64,000 bases of DNA, from the NCBI RefSeq assembly GCF_006352025.1, contig NZ_CP040936.1:4032001-4096000 (forward strand), given 5' to 3'. The notes beneath the pieces are model-generated. The model ran no database searches and was not told where the DNA came from. It saw only the letters and a list, made by a program, of their open reading frames with translations. The position numbers and the translations under genes are program-made. The stretch is from Hymenobacter sp. DG01 (GTDB lineage Bacteria > Bacteroidota > Bacteroidia > Cytophagales > Hymenobacteraceae). Numbering within the stretch: position 1 is the stretch's first letter; the number at the start of each line of letters is the position of its first letter. Of the stretch, positions 16,367-26,282 are shown piece after piece.

Positions 16367-17440
16367 TTATGTCTTTTTCAAGAGGGCTGCCACCACATAA
16401 GCCGCATCGGGGCCGGCCCCGCCCATAAGGGCCGAGCGGCGGCTGTGCAGCCACGGCAGTCCCAGGAAAGCCAGCCCCGGCACCGGGCTCAATCCGCGCG
16501 CGTGGTGGGGCTGCCCATCGGGGCCGAGGGCGCCCGGCACCTGCAGCCAGCTATAGTCGGGCCCGAAGCCGGTGGCCCAGATAACGGCATCCAGGGGTGG
16601 GGTAAGGCCCCGCTGGCCCTGCAGGGTAGCAGCGGGGGTAGCCTCCAGCGCCCGCCCGATAAAGTGCGCGTTCGGGAGCCGTCGCAGCCGCTGCAAGTCC
16701 TGGCGAACTACGGGCTCGGGCCGGCTGCGCAGCAAGCGCCCCGCCACCGAGTTGCGGCCGGTCTGCAGCAGGTGGGTGCCCAGCAGTAGCACCCACATGG
16801 CCGTGTTGTTGGGCATGGCCGGGGTTTTCTCATCAAACGCCACGTACACCTCCCGGCCAGCGGTAGCCAGGTCAGCGGCTATCTGCAAAGCCGAGTTGCC
16901 GCTGCCTACCACTGCTACGGGTCCCGAGCCATTGATTTGAGCCGGGCGCTGGTAGTGGCTGCTGTGCAGCTGCTGGGTGGCCGGCGGCAGGTGGTGGCTG
17001 AAGGCGGGCACCTTTGGGTGCGTGTACGGCCCGGTGCACACAATCAGTTGCCGCGTGCTGATGCTGCGGCCAGCGGCCGTCCGGACCAGAAAGCCATCTG
17101 GCGCGGGCTGCACGCTGGTTACGCGCTGCCCGGTTTCAACCGGGAGTTGGAAGTATGCGGCATACTGGCGCAGGTAGGCGGCAGCCTCCAGGTGGGTGGG
17201 GTAACGGCGGACGGGGCCGGGCCAGGGCAGGCCCGGCAGGTTGCTGGCCCATGCCGGCGAAAACAGGCGCAGCGAATCGTAGCGGCTGGCCCAGACCTCA
17301 CCCACAGCGGCGCGTTCTTCCAGTACCACAAAGGGTACCCCGGCCTGGCGCAGGTAGTAGGCCGCCGCCAAACCGGCCTGACCCGCCCCCACCACTACGG
17401 TATGCACTGCCGGGGCGCAAGCTTCAGCAACAGAGTTCAT
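16367..17440 (-). CDS. Flavin-containing monooxygenase-like protein (CzcO/TrkA-type NAD(P)/FAD)
   Basis: The 357-residue protein has an FAD motif at its start (HTVVVGAGQAGLAAAYYLR, residues 13-31) and EVWASRYDSLRLFSP, typical of CzcO-like flavin monooxygenases. The second Rossmann motif PVAVVGSGNSALQIAADLA binds NADPH, and the fingerprint VIWATGFGPDYSWL is near the C-terminus. Such proteins oxygenate soft nucleophiles or small lipophilic molecules. The open frame reaches 17590, but the ATG at 17440 (MNSVAEACAP) puts the FAD motif at the usual distance. It is 59 bases downstream of the hybrid kinase gene on the same strand. Substrate is unknown. Confidence 0.83.
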   Translation of the reverse strand: MNSVAEACAPAVHTVVVGAGQAGLAAAYYLRQAGVPFVVLEERAAVGEVWASRYDSLRLFSPAWASNLPGLPWPGPVRRYPTHLEAAAYLRQYAAYFQLPVETGQRVTSVQPAPDGFLVRTAAGRSISTRQLIVCTGPYTHPKVPAFSHHLPPATQQLHSSHYQRPAQINGSGPVAVVGSGNSALQIAADLATAGREVYVAFDEKTPAMPNNTAMWVLLLGTHLLQTGRNSVAGRLLRSRPEPVVRQDLQRLRRLPNAHFIGRALEATPAATLQGQRGLTPPLDAVIWATGFGPDYSWLQVPGALGPDGQPHHARGLSPVPGLAFLGLPWLHSRRSALMGGAGPDAAYVVAALLKKT

Positions 17441-17499
17441 GCTGCATATTACACCACGGGCCCCACTTTGGCGGGGTTGCCGGGCGGCCAGGGGGTAGG

Positions 17500-20400
17500 C
17501 TATTCCGCGGGAAACTCCTGCCGAAGCTGCCGCACCACCTCGTCCACGGTTTGGCGTACCTGCTCCACGCCACGCTGCAGCGCGGGCCACTCGGCGGTGT
17601 CAGGGGCGTGCGCTGCCGCTTCCAGGTCGCGCAGCACGGTGCGGAGCGCCTGCACCTGCAGCCCGTCGATGGAGCTTTTCAGGTGGTGGGCAGCCGCCCC
17701 CAGCTGCTCCAGATTTCGGTTTTGGAGGTGGCTTTCCAGCTCAGCTACTACCGGCGGAGTTGTGTTGATAAACAGGGTAGCCAACCGCCGGACAAATTTT
17801 TCGTCGTTGTTGGAAAGCCGGCGCAGCCCGCTCAGGTCGTAGAGCTTTCCGGCGGGCAGGGGCGGAGTGGTGGGCTCGGGGGCAGGGGTAGGGAGGGGGG
17901 CCTCAGGTTGAGGTTGGGGCAGGCCCTGGGGGTAGATCAGCTCGGCAATGGTTTGAAACAGATCCTCTTCCTTGAAAGGCTTGGAAAGGTAGCCATCAAG
18001 GCCAGCCGAATGGTAGCGCTCCGCTTCGCCGTGCATGGCGTGAGCCGTTAGCGCGACGATGGGGGTAGCCGCTCGCTCCGGATCGGGGTGCTCGCGCAGC
18101 AGGCGGGAGGCGGCTATGCCATCCATGCCGGGCATCTGTATGTCCATGAGCACTACGTCGTAGTGGTGCTGGCGGAACAGGGTCAGGGCCTCGGGGCCTG
18201 AGGAAGCAGTGTGCACTTCCATGCCCCAGTTCCGGAGTATAACCTGCACCAGCAGCTGGTTTACGCGGTTGTCCTCAGTAAGTAGCACCCGGCAGCCCCG
18301 CAGACGCTGAAACTCCGGGGCGGGGGTAGGCGTCGTGGGGGCCGGGGCCGCTGCTACCCCAAAGCGCAGTGCGAACCGGAAGGTACTGCCGTGGTGCAAG
18401 CGGCTTTCGGCCGTCAGCTCGCCGCCCAGCAGCTCCACCAACCCCCGCGAAATGCTCAGGCCCAGCCCCGAGCCCCCGTACTCGCGGGCCGTGCTGGCCT
18501 CGGCCTGGGTAAAGGGCTCAAACAGCTGCTGCAGCTGCCCCTCCGAAATGCCGATGCCGGTATCGAGCACCGCAAACTGGTAGGTCAGCTGATCAGGAGT
18601 CTGGCTCAGGCAGCGGCAGGTAAGCAGCACATGGCCCTTATCCGTGAACTTAATGGCGTTGCTGAGCAGGTTTAATAGAATCTGGCGCAGGCGGTAGGGG
18701 TCACCCAGCACCCAGGAAGTAGTGGGCTCCGGCGGGAGCTGCAGGCGCAGACTGATGCCTTTTTCGGCGGCTTTGGGCATTAGGGCCTGGCAACTGGTTT
18801 TCAGCACTTCCGTCAGCTCGAAGGGCACTGACTCCAGGCGCACGCGCCCGGCCCCCAGCTGAGCCATGTCCAGGATGTCGTTGATAACCACCAGCAGGTG
18901 CTCGGCCGAGTGGCGGATGTGGTGCAGGTACTGCTGCTGCTCGTCGGTAAGGGGCGTTTTGGCCATAAGCTCCGCCAGCCCCATGATGCCGTTCATGGGG
19001 GTCCGGATTTCGTGGCTCATATTGGTAAGAAAGGTCTGGCGGGCATGGGCGTTCTGCTCGGCGGCTTCCTTGGCTTCCTGCAGGGCATGGCCCGTGCGCT
19101 TCAGCTCCGTAATGTCGTTATCAACCCCCAGCACCTGTACCGTGCCATCGGCCAGCACAAAGGGCCGCTTGATGGTATGAAACCAGTGCATCTGGCCGTG
19201 AGCATCGGTGAAAGTGTCTTCCTGGGCTACCTCCTGCCGGCTCTGGATAACCCGCTCATCCTGCACGCGGTAGCGGACCAGGTCCGGAAACATCTGCTGG
19301 AGCTGCGGGGCGGGGGTTTGCAGCAGCTCGTCGTTGCCCAGATTGTAGAGGTGGGCCGTGGCCTGGTTGGCCAGAATGTAATTGCCGTTGCCGTCCTTGA
19401 GGTAAATGAGGTTGGGCACCGTGTCAATTACCTGCCGGAACAGGCGGTTCTGTTCGGCCAGGCGGCGGTTGGCGGAACGCCGCTGCTCGTCGGCTATTTT
19501 CCAGCGGGTAATGTCCTCCGCCGAGCCCACGATGCGCTGTACCTGGCCGCGCTCATTGCGCTCAAACGGCGTATTGCTGATGCGCAGCCAGCGGATGGAG
19601 CCGTTGCGGTGGTAAAGGAAAAACTCCAGGTGCAGAATCTGCCCGTCGGCTACCCGCGCTACCTCCTCAAAGTGCCGCAGCACCCGCTCCCGCTCCGACT
19701 CCGGCATAAGCTGACGCAGCATGCTCTGGCGCATGCCCTGCAGCTCGTGCTCGGAGTAGCCCAGCATCGTTTCAATAAAGCGGTTGCAGTACACGTTGGT
19801 CTGGGTTTTTACATCGTAGATGTAAATCAGGTGGGGGGTAGTGTTCGTGATGCGTTCCACGAACAGGCGGCTCTGGCGCAGCTCTTCCTCCGTGGTGCGG
19901 CGCTCTGTCACGTCGGCCGCCGAGCCCACTATCTGCCACACGGTGCCATCGGGGTGGCGCGTGAAGGCGGTACTTTTGAGGCTTAGCCACCGCCACTGGC
20001 CGTTGCGGTGCTGAAACCGGTACTCCGACGTGGACACCTGGCCCTCGCCCATGTTCTGCAGAAAAAATTGTTTCCGGCGCACCGTGGCCAGGTCTTCCGG
20101 ATGAATAAGCAGCTGGGGTAGCTGAGAGCCCATTTCCCGGATTTCCTCTTCGGTATAGCCCAGCATGAGCTCAACCTGGCGGTTGCAGTACAGCACGGTG
20201 TACAAGTCCATATCGAACAGGAACACAATGTCCGGAACCGTGTCGTTGATGCGCGCCGTGAACAGCTGGCTGCGCACCAGCTCTGCTTCCGCCCGCCGCC
20301 GCTCGGTAATGGTGGTCAGGTACACGTTGGCTTCCTGCTCTTGCAGCAGGGGGGCAATGGTCCAGAGGTAAAACTCTTCGCCGAGGCGCTTTTCCACGGT

Positions 20401-21099
20401 GCGGGGCTGGCCGGTACTCAGGGTCTGGGCAATTTCCTGGCGCAGCATGTTCAGGCTGTCGAGGCTGCCGGGCTCGTACAGGGCCGTTAGCACGGCCGTG
20501 GCCGCCGGATTAGCGTACTGGGCTTCGGCCTCGCGGTTAAACCGGATAATGGGCTGCGGACTTTGCTCGGCCAGGCGGGAAAGCTCCTGCACCCGCTGCT
20601 GGGCCCGCTGGTGCACGGTCACGTCCTCGTAGCTCCAGATATGCAACATGGTCACACCGTTCTGCACAATGGGCAGGTAGTCCTGCTGCAGAATGGTGCC
20701 ATTCTGCAGCGGAATCAACTGGCCGCTTGCCCGCTGCTGCGCCTGCCGCAGCTGCTGGTTCCGCTGCCGATTGCTCTGCTCATCCTGGCGCAAAATACGG
20801 CCCTCCCGCACTAGGTCCAGGGTGTGTTTGCCCAGGTAGTAGGAGGGCGGATGGGGTAGCCCGAACAGGTCGCAAAGGCGCTGGTTGAGCAGGGTGATAA
20901 TCCGGTTCTGATCTTCGGCCAGAATGGCGGTGCTCATGGTTTCCAGCAGCGCCGTAGCCTGGGCCGCCGCCGCCAAGGTCCGGGCTCTGAGCTCCGTCAC
21001 CTGGCGGCGGGCCTCTTCACAGTCGGCCTGGGCCCGCTGCCAGGCCTTGCGGGCCTGGCGTAACTGGCGCTCCAAGTGACGAGTACCGATAGAACTCAT
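17500..21099 (-). CDS. Hybrid sensor histidine kinase with multiple PAS, REC and HPt domains
   Basis: The 1199-residue protein begins with a coiled coil (1-45) and carries about five PAS/PAC units (roughly 45-160, 175-270, 275-400, 405-530, 540-665; for example YCNRQVELMLGYTEEEIREM and IVGSAADVTERR). Then come HisKA with phospho-acceptor His696 (FLTNMSHEIRTPMNG), HATPase (NLLSNAIKF, LDTGIGIS, GSGLGLSIS), a receiver with Asp986 (VVLMDIQMPGMDG), and an HPt domain whose likely acceptor is His1138 (AAHHLKSS). No transmembrane segment is seen, so it is probably a cytoplasmic sensor running an internal phosphorelay. The sigma-54 regulator gene lies 32 bases upstream on the same strand and is its likely partner. 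The signal is unknown. Confidence 0.93.
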   Translation of the reverse strand: MSSIGTRHLERQLRQARKAWQRAQADCEEARRQVTELRARTLAAAAQATALLETMSTAILAEDQNRIITLLNQRLCDLFGLPHPPSYYLGKHTLDLVREGRILRQDEQSNRQRNQQLRQAQQRASGQLIPLQNGTILQQDYLPIVQNGVTMLHIWSYEDVTVHQRAQQRVQELSRLAEQSPQPIIRFNREAEAQYANPAATAVLTALYEPGSLDSLNMLRQEIAQTLSTGQPRTVEKRLGEEFYLWTIAPLLQEQEANVYLTTITERRRAEAELVRSQLFTARINDTVPDIVFLFDMDLYTVLYCNRQVELMLGYTEEEIREMGSQLPQLLIHPEDLATVRRKQFFLQNMGEGQVSTSEYRFQHRNGQWRWLSLKSTAFTRHPDGTVWQIVGSAADVTERRTTEEELRQSRLFVERITNTTPHLIYIYDVKTQTNVYCNRFIETMLGYSEHELQGMRQSMLRQLMPESERERVLRHFEEVARVADGQILHLEFFLYHRNGSIRWLRISNTPFERNERGQVQRIVGSAEDITRWKIADEQRRSANRRLAEQNRLFRQVIDTVPNLIYLKDGNGNYILANQATAHLYNLGNDELLQTPAPQLQQMFPDLVRYRVQDERVIQSRQEVAQEDTFTDAHGQMHWFHTIKRPFVLADGTVQVLGVDNDITELKRTGHALQEAKEAAEQNAHARQTFLTNMSHEIRTPMNGIMGLAELMAKTPLTDEQQQYLHHIRHSAEHLLVVINDILDMAQLGAGRVRLESVPFELTEVLKTSCQALMPKAAEKGISLRLQLPPEPTTSWVLGDPYRLRQILLNLLSNAIKFTDKGHVLLTCRCLSQTPDQLTYQFAVLDTGIGISEGQLQQLFEPFTQAEASTAREYGGSGLGLSISRGLVELLGGELTAESRLHHGSTFRFALRFGVAAAPAPTTPTPAPEFQRLRGCRVLLTEDNRVNQLLVQVILRNWGMEVHTASSGPEALTLFRQHHYDVVLMDIQMPGMDGIAASRLLREHPDPERAATPIVALTAHAMHGEAERYHSAGLDGYLSKPFKEEDLFQTIAELIYPQGLPQPQPEAPLPTPAPEPTTPPLPAGKLYDLSGLRRLSNNDEKFVRRLATLFINTTPPVVAELESHLQNRNLEQLGAAAHHLKSSIDGLQVQALRTVLRDLEAAAHAPDTAEWPALQRGVEQVRQTVDEVVRQLRQEFPAE

Positions 21100-21131
21100 A
21101 GGGATAGTAGCTAACTGACTTGCCCGGATTT

Positions 21132-22499
21132 TCAGCGAATCCGCACTTCGTTGTTCTGAACCATACGATAAATAGTGGACTTCCCGATTTGCAGCTTGGC
21201 CGCTACCTGCAGAATATTTCCGTTGTGGGCATCCAGATAGCGCTGCACGATGTTGGCCATCTGCACCCGCAACGACTCATTGGTAGTAGCACCGGGGGCT
21301 GCCATATCAGTGGGGCCGTGGCGCAGGGGTAGGTCCTGGGGCTGAATCTGGTCGTTTTCGGCCAGTACCGCCGCCAGCTCTACCACGGCCTTCAGCTCCC
21401 GCACGTTGCCCGGGAAGTTGTACTGCAGCAGCTTCTGCTGGGCCGGGCTGGAGAGCGAGCAGGGGACCATGTTGTTCTGAGAGCAAAACTCTTTCAGGAA
21501 GGCATTAGCCAGCAGCAGGATATCGTGGCCCCGCTCCCGCAGGGGCGGCAGCATAATAGGCAGCCCCAGCAGGCGGTAATACAGGTCTTCGCGGAAGCGG
21601 CCCTCCTTCACCTCCTGGTTCAGGTCGCGGTGCGTGGCTACCATCAGGCGGGCATCAAAGGGAATCCGGGAATTGCCTCCTACCCGGGTTACTTCCCGCT
21701 CCTGCAGCACGCGCAGCAGCTTGGCCTGCAACCCCAGGTCCAGCTCCGAAATTTCATCCAGAAACAGGGTGCCTTTATGCGCCTCCTCAAAGCGGCCAAT
21801 GCGCCGGCCAATGGCGCCGGTAAAGGCGCCCTTTTCGTGTCCGAACAGCTCGCTCTCCAGCAAGTCGCGCGGAATGGCCGCCACGTTTACGGCTACGAAG
21901 GCCGCGTCGCGGCGGTCGGAGCGGAAGTGAATGGCTTTGGCTACCAGTTCCTTGCCCGTGCCAGTTTCCCCACTAATAGAAACTGTGATGTTAGTGCGGG
22001 CAGCCTTGTCGATGAGGGAGTGCAGCTGCTTGATTTGGGCACTTTCGCCCAGAATAGCTCGCTGCGGGTCATACTTCTGCCCAATCTGCTCCTTCAGGCG
22101 CGTATTTTCCTGGCGCAGTTCCAGCTGCTTGCGGATGTTGCCCACCGTGTTCCACAGCCGGTCGGCGGTTTCCTCGTCCTTTACCAGGTAGTCATACGCG
22201 CCCTGGCGCAGCAGACCAATGGCCGTGCGCACATCCTCCTGCCCCGAAATAGCAATGACCGCCACCTCGGGTAAGCGTTCCTTGATCTGGCGCAAGACCT
22301 GGTCGCCGGTGCCGTCGGGCAGAGAGTAGTCCAGGGTAATGATATCGGGTTTGTCGCTCAGGTTATCCAGGCAGGCCTGGGCAGTGGTAAAGCGGCGGAT
22401 GGAATAATCTGGATTCTGAGCCAGCTTGTATTCAAGTAGCTCACCATACCAGGCATTGTCCTCGACAATAAAGATGGAAACAGGTAACGGTACGCTCAT
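21132..22499 (-). CDS. NtrC-family sigma-54-dependent response regulator
   Basis: The 455-residue protein has a receiver domain (phospho-acceptor Asp57 in IITLDYSLPDG) and a sigma-54 AAA+ ATPase with Walker A GETGTGKE. The sigma-54 contact loop is GAFTGA, Walker B is TLFLDEISEL, and the arginine-finger region is REDLYYRLLGL. A C-terminal Fis-type helix-turn-helix (NGNILQVAAKLQIGKSTIYRMV) ends the protein. It should activate RpoN promoters when phosphorylated. It precedes the hybrid kinase in a two-gene operon, so the kinase most likely supplies phosphate. RpoN itself is not in the window. Confidence 0.93.
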   Translation of the reverse strand: MSVPLPVSIFIVEDNAWYGELLEYKLAQNPDYSIRRFTTAQACLDNLSDKPDIITLDYSLPDGTGDQVLRQIKERLPEVAVIAISGQEDVRTAIGLLRQGAYDYLVKDEETADRLWNTVGNIRKQLELRQENTRLKEQIGQKYDPQRAILGESAQIKQLHSLIDKAARTNITVSISGETGTGKELVAKAIHFRSDRRDAAFVAVNVAAIPRDLLESELFGHEKGAFTGAIGRRIGRFEEAHKGTLFLDEISELDLGLQAKLLRVLQEREVTRVGGNSRIPFDARLMVATHRDLNQEVKEGRFREDLYYRLLGLPIMLPPLRERGHDILLLANAFLKEFCSQNNMVPCSLSSPAQQKLLQYNFPGNVRELKAVVELAAVLAENDQIQPQDLPLRHGPTDMAAPGATTNESLRVQMANIVQRYLDAHNGNILQVAAKLQIGKSTIYRMVQNNEVRIR

Positions 22500-22843
22500 G
22501 GGAGTAGAGTAGGGGAATGCTCGGGAACTGCGTCAGTCTATATAATCTGATTTTCCAAAAAAGGGAGCATATAAGGAATGTGCAATTCTCGTGCAGAGGG
22601 TTTTCAATAGCTCAAGAGAGGGCAAAAACGGGCAAGACTGCGAGTATAAGCGGGAAATACGGGGATACCAAAATTTCTCTTTTTTAGAAAAATAATCCCG
22701 GAATGGGACAATATATCATTTTTATTTTAGTAATAAGTCATTGGCTATCAATAATTTGATGATCGGCTGGCACTCTGGCGGGCGAATTGATATGCTGAAA
22801 TCACCGCTTTAACTGTCGTGATTATCAACGTATTGCCCCTGCC
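22500..22843. other. AT-rich divergent intergenic region
   Basis: This 344-base spacer lies between the divergent NtrC-type regulator and a secreted T9SS protein. It is clearly more AT-rich than its flanks, so it must hold both promoters. ATAATTTG at 22749-22756 is a near -7 match. I see no confident -24/-12 (GG-N10-GC) site and no gene. Confidence 0.5.
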
Positions 22844-25072
22844 ATGAAGCCACTTTACTCTCTCCTTCTTGGACGGCCACTGCTGGTGGCGCTTGTTCTG
22901 CTATGCTTCGGAGCCCGCGCCGGTTGGGCAGCTAGTGCCCCTATCTACACTAATACCGGCAAAGAGGGCGCAAGCTTTACGCGCAGCTGCACTACGGTAC
23001 TAGGCATCACGACCTGTTTCGGTAACATATCGAACCCAGAGCTGGCCACCGACAGTGATTTTAACTCGGCTGCCACCATGGATGTGCCGGCCTCCCTGCT
23101 GACGGGCTCCGTGCGGCTGCGCATGAACCTGACCGATATTGCTCCGGCCAACTACCGGGCCGGTGTGGTAGTAGAGCGTGATGGCCAAGCCCTGAGTCTC
23201 TTAGGATTAAGCCTGGCTAATGCTGTGGTAGTCAGAACCTACTTGAAAACCGGCACCACGGTAACGCTGCAGGAGGAGCACCCGGTAGATGTTAATCTGG
23301 CCAGTACATTGTTGGGTAGCAACACCGGCAAAATCCGGCTGGAGTTTGTGGCTGCCAAGCGCTTCAACCAGATAGAGGTAGAAGCCGCATCCGTGTTGAG
23401 CCTGGGCTACGACCTGAAAGTGTATTACGGTTATGCTATTGATGCCAACGTAATAAATACCGCCAATGGCTACGTTTCTCGTTTTGAGAATCCGGCACCT
23501 AGCGCGTACAGCACAGAAGTAATAACCAACGGCGTTAGTGTGTGCGTCAATTCCCGGGTGAGCAATCCGCAGAGCGCTGTGGATAAAGACCTGACCAACT
23601 ACGCCACCATGCGCTCCTTGCTGGATGTAAGCTGCCCTACTACCCTGCGCACTCAGCTGGAGGGCACAGCGCCAGGTGGCTATCAGGCTGGTTTTGTACT
23701 GGGCAGCGGCGGCCTGTTGGATGTAAAGGCTCTCGAAGGCCTGCGGGTGACAACATACCTGGGCGGAGTTGTCCAGGAGTCGGGGGCGGGAGCCAGCCTC
23801 CTGAACCTGGAGGTGCTGGGCAACCAGCAGTATAACGTCAGCTTTCCTACTACCAAGCCTTTCGACCGGGTCGAGATTCAGCAAACCAAACTGCTTAGCG
23901 CCCTCGACGATTTGCGCGTGTACTATGGCTTTGGCGTAGAGCCCCGCGTATTCCGTGACCTGGATCCCCGGCTATCGGAGTTTGTGGACCCCGCCGGTAA
24001 CTATCAGGTAAACGGTAGCCTAGTGTGCGTGAACTGCTCTGTGACTAACCCCCAGAACGCGGCCGACAACGACCTGAAAAACAACTATGCTACCGTACGC
24101 ACTGGCCTGAGCGTAGGCGGAACTACCCGCCTTAAGCTTCGTCTCGACGGGCCCGGCCGGGCCGGCAACGTAGCGGGGGCTTTACTGGGCCTTGGCTCGG
24201 GCCTGCTGGATGCGCGCCTGCTCTCCAACGTCCGGATCAATACGTACACGGGTGCGCTCGGCACCACTGCCGGCAGCACCGATGGGGCTCAGCTGGTTGA
24301 AAGCGCCGTGGGTAGCTCCCTGCTGAATGTGGAGCTGTTAGCCGATGGCCGGCAGGAAGTATCCTTCCTAACCACCCGCGACTTCGACTGGGTTGAAATA
24401 GAGCTGACCAACGGCATAAGCCTGCTTGATAACACCCAAGTGTATTATGGCTTCGCCGAGGACCGTCCTACAGGCTTCCCCTCCACGATTACCGTGCCCC
24501 GACCCCTGCCGGTGCAGCTGACCAGCTTTACTGCCCGTCCGAGCGGTGCCGGGGTCAGCCTGGCTTGGCAAACCGCTACCGAGCTAAACAGCAGCTTCTT
24601 TGTTGTGGAGCGCTCCGTGCAGGCCGCTACCGGCTTCGAGGCCGTGGGGCAGGTAGCCGCCGCAGGCTCCTCTTCCTCGGTGCAGCGCTACACCCTGCTG
24701 GATGCCACGGCCGGAGCGCTGGACGCCCCTACCCTCTATTACCGCCTGCGGCAGGTAGATCGGGACGGTACGGAGGTCTATTCGTCCGTGGCGGTGGTGC
24801 GCTTGCGCACGGCGCCGGTTGTCTTCGCGGTTTATCCCAATCCGGCTACCGCCTCTGATATTATCCGGGCTGAGCTGCCGGCCCTGGCCGAAGGGAGCTA
24901 CCACGTATTGGTGTACAACATGAAGGGAGCACTAGTGAACCGCCAGCAAGTAACGCAGCAGGTGTTGGGTCTTACCTCCTTACGGCTGCATGCCGGCCTT
25001 TACCAGGTAGTGCTGGCTGATGCCGCCGGTCAGCGCGTTGCCACGCAACGGCTAGTCGTGAACGGCCGCTAA
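22844..25072 (+). CDS. Secreted repeat protein with T9SS sorting domain
   Basis: The 742-residue product has a signal peptide (to about residue 30) and three diverged copies of one beta-rich unit of about 130 residues, at roughly 64-197, 241-364 and 402-538. Each begins NP(E/Q)xAxDxD followed by ATM or ATV, and each ends in a DxxVYYG(Y/F) strand. A linker with LPVQLTSFTARPSG follows, then a fibronectin-like region (LAWQTATELNSSFFVVERS, YYRLRQVDRDG) and a type-A T9SS domain from VYPNPATASDI to RLVVNGR. Paired Cys occur between repeats. It is probably a cell-surface or released adhesin- or lectin-like protein; no enzyme motif is visible. A terminator follows at 25125. Confidence 0.85.
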   Translation: MKPLYSLLLGRPLLVALVLLCFGARAGWAASAPIYTNTGKEGASFTRSCTTVLGITTCFGNISNPELATDSDFNSAATMDVPASLLTGSVRLRMNLTDIAPANYRAGVVVERDGQALSLLGLSLANAVVVRTYLKTGTTVTLQEEHPVDVNLASTLLGSNTGKIRLEFVAAKRFNQIEVEAASVLSLGYDLKVYYGYAIDANVINTANGYVSRFENPAPSAYSTEVITNGVSVCVNSRVSNPQSAVDKDLTNYATMRSLLDVSCPTTLRTQLEGTAPGGYQAGFVLGSGGLLDVKALEGLRVTTYLGGVVQESGAGASLLNLEVLGNQQYNVSFPTTKPFDRVEIQQTKLLSALDDLRVYYGFGVEPRVFRDLDPRLSEFVDPAGNYQVNGSLVCVNCSVTNPQNAADNDLKNNYATVRTGLSVGGTTRLKLRLDGPGRAGNVAGALLGLGSGLLDARLLSNVRINTYTGALGTTAGSTDGAQLVESAVGSSLLNVELLADGRQEVSFLTTRDFDWVEIELTNGISLLDNTQVYYGFAEDRPTGFPSTITVPRPLPVQLTSFTARPSGAGVSLAWQTATELNSSFFVVERSVQAATGFEAVGQVAAAGSSSSVQRYTLLDATAGALDAPTLYYRLRQVDRDGTEVYSSVAVVRLRTAPVVFAVYPNPATASDIIRAELPALAEGSYHVLVYNMKGALVNRQQVTQQVLGLTSLRLHAGLYQVVLADAAGQRVATQRLVVNGR

Positions 25073-25124
25073 TCTTTATCCTTTATCCCTACTCTATCAT
25101 TTTTTTGTTCTATTGTTCTTGGAG

Positions 25125-25163
25125 AAGAAGCCCCGCTGTTGCAGGTCAGCGGGGCTTCTTCCT
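25125..25163 (+). terminator. Intrinsic terminator
   Basis: AAGAAGCCCCGCTG pairs perfectly with its complement across an eight-base loop. Confidence 0.85.
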
Positions 25164-25354
25164 TTATAAGTGGGCCTATATAGTACAATCATTAGATAAT
25201 GGGTTTGTATAAGATTAAGGCTTAATTGTATTGTTTCGGGAGAATGATAATATTACGGTAACCTTAGGCTGGCTTTTACCATCCAACTTTGCTCTGCCAG
25301 GCAACCACCTAAGCGCTCTTTTCCCATTCCCATCCAACCACAACACCCTACTCC

Positions 25355-26242
25355 ATGTACCGCACCCTTTCCCGTGTACTAGGCCTGGCCCTGCTGACCA
25401 GCTGCGTCGTGTCCTGCTCTAAAAACGAGGTAGCGCCCACCGCTACCCCCGTAGCCGTCCCGCAGTCTGCCAATGCTACCGCCACCCGCGACAGCCACCT
25501 GACCATGGGCAACCCCAGTGGCGCCACGGCCAACACGGCCAACTACTGGAACTACCTCGTGTCGAAGACACAGTACGCCATGTCGTACCACCGCGACCGG
25601 GGCACGCCCAACTGGGTAAGCTGGCACCTGAGCAGCGCCTGGCTGGGCAGCACTCCTCGCCAGGACAATTTCGCCCCCGATAACACGCTGCCCTCCGGCT
25701 GGTACCGCCCCACGAGCACCAGCTACACGGGCTCGGGGTTTGACCGCGGCCACCAGTGCCCCTCCGCCGATCGTACAGGCTCCGTGGCCGACAACTCGGC
25801 TACGTTCCTGATGAGCAACATGATTCCGCAGGCGCCCAACAACAACCAGCGCACCTGGGCCGGGCTCGAGAACTATTGCCGCACCCTGGTAGATGCCGGC
25901 AACGAGCTGTACATCATCTGCGGTAGCTACGGCAAAGGCGGCACCGGCTCCAACGGCTATGCTACCACCCTCGATGCCGGCCGGGTAACCGTTCCGGCCC
26001 AGGTATGGAAAGTGATTGTAGTGCTGCCCAACGGCTCCGGCGATGCTGCCCGCGTAACCAGCAGCACCCGCGTTATCGCCATCAACACCCCCAACAACAA
26101 CTCCCTGCTGACTACTTGGGGCTCGTACCGCACTACGGTTGATGCCATTGAGGCTGCCACCGGCTACGACCTGTTGTCGGCGGTATCCACTTCGGTGCAG
26201 AGCGTGGTGGAGGCCCGCGTTGATAACGGCCCCACCAGCTGA
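25355..26242 (+). CDS. DNA/RNA non-specific endonuclease, lipoprotein (DRGH family)
   Basis: The 295-residue product is a lipoprotein (lipobox VVSC, Cys21) carrying a beta-beta-alpha-metal nuclease of the NucA/NUC1 family. The signature FDRGHQCPSADR at 129-140 includes the catalytic His133, and downstream LMSNMIPQAPNNNQRTWAGLE supplies the Mg-binding Asn. The family cuts single- and double-stranded DNA and RNA. Anchored in the envelope, it probably serves nutrient scavenging or defence at the surface; no immunity gene is adjacent. The upstream gap is AT-rich and likely contains its promoter, but no clean box was found. Confidence 0.92.
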   Translation: MYRTLSRVLGLALLTSCVVSCSKNEVAPTATPVAVPQSANATATRDSHLTMGNPSGATANTANYWNYLVSKTQYAMSYHRDRGTPNWVSWHLSSAWLGSTPRQDNFAPDNTLPSGWYRPTSTSYTGSGFDRGHQCPSADRTGSVADNSATFLMSNMIPQAPNNNQRTWAGLENYCRTLVDAGNELYIICGSYGKGGTGSNGYATTLDAGRVTVPAQVWKVIVVLPNGSGDAARVTSSTRVIAINTPNNNSLLTTWGSYRTTVDAIEAATGYDLLSAVSTSVQSVVEARVDNGPTS

Positions 26243-26282
26243 GTTAGCTACCCTTCTGAAAATGCAAAACCTCCGGCCTCAT

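Noticed and set aside
22766..22790. TGGCAC sequence as a possible sigma-54 promoter before the secreted repeat protein
   Set aside because: The GC element is at 11 rather than 10 bases from GG and TTGCA is absent.
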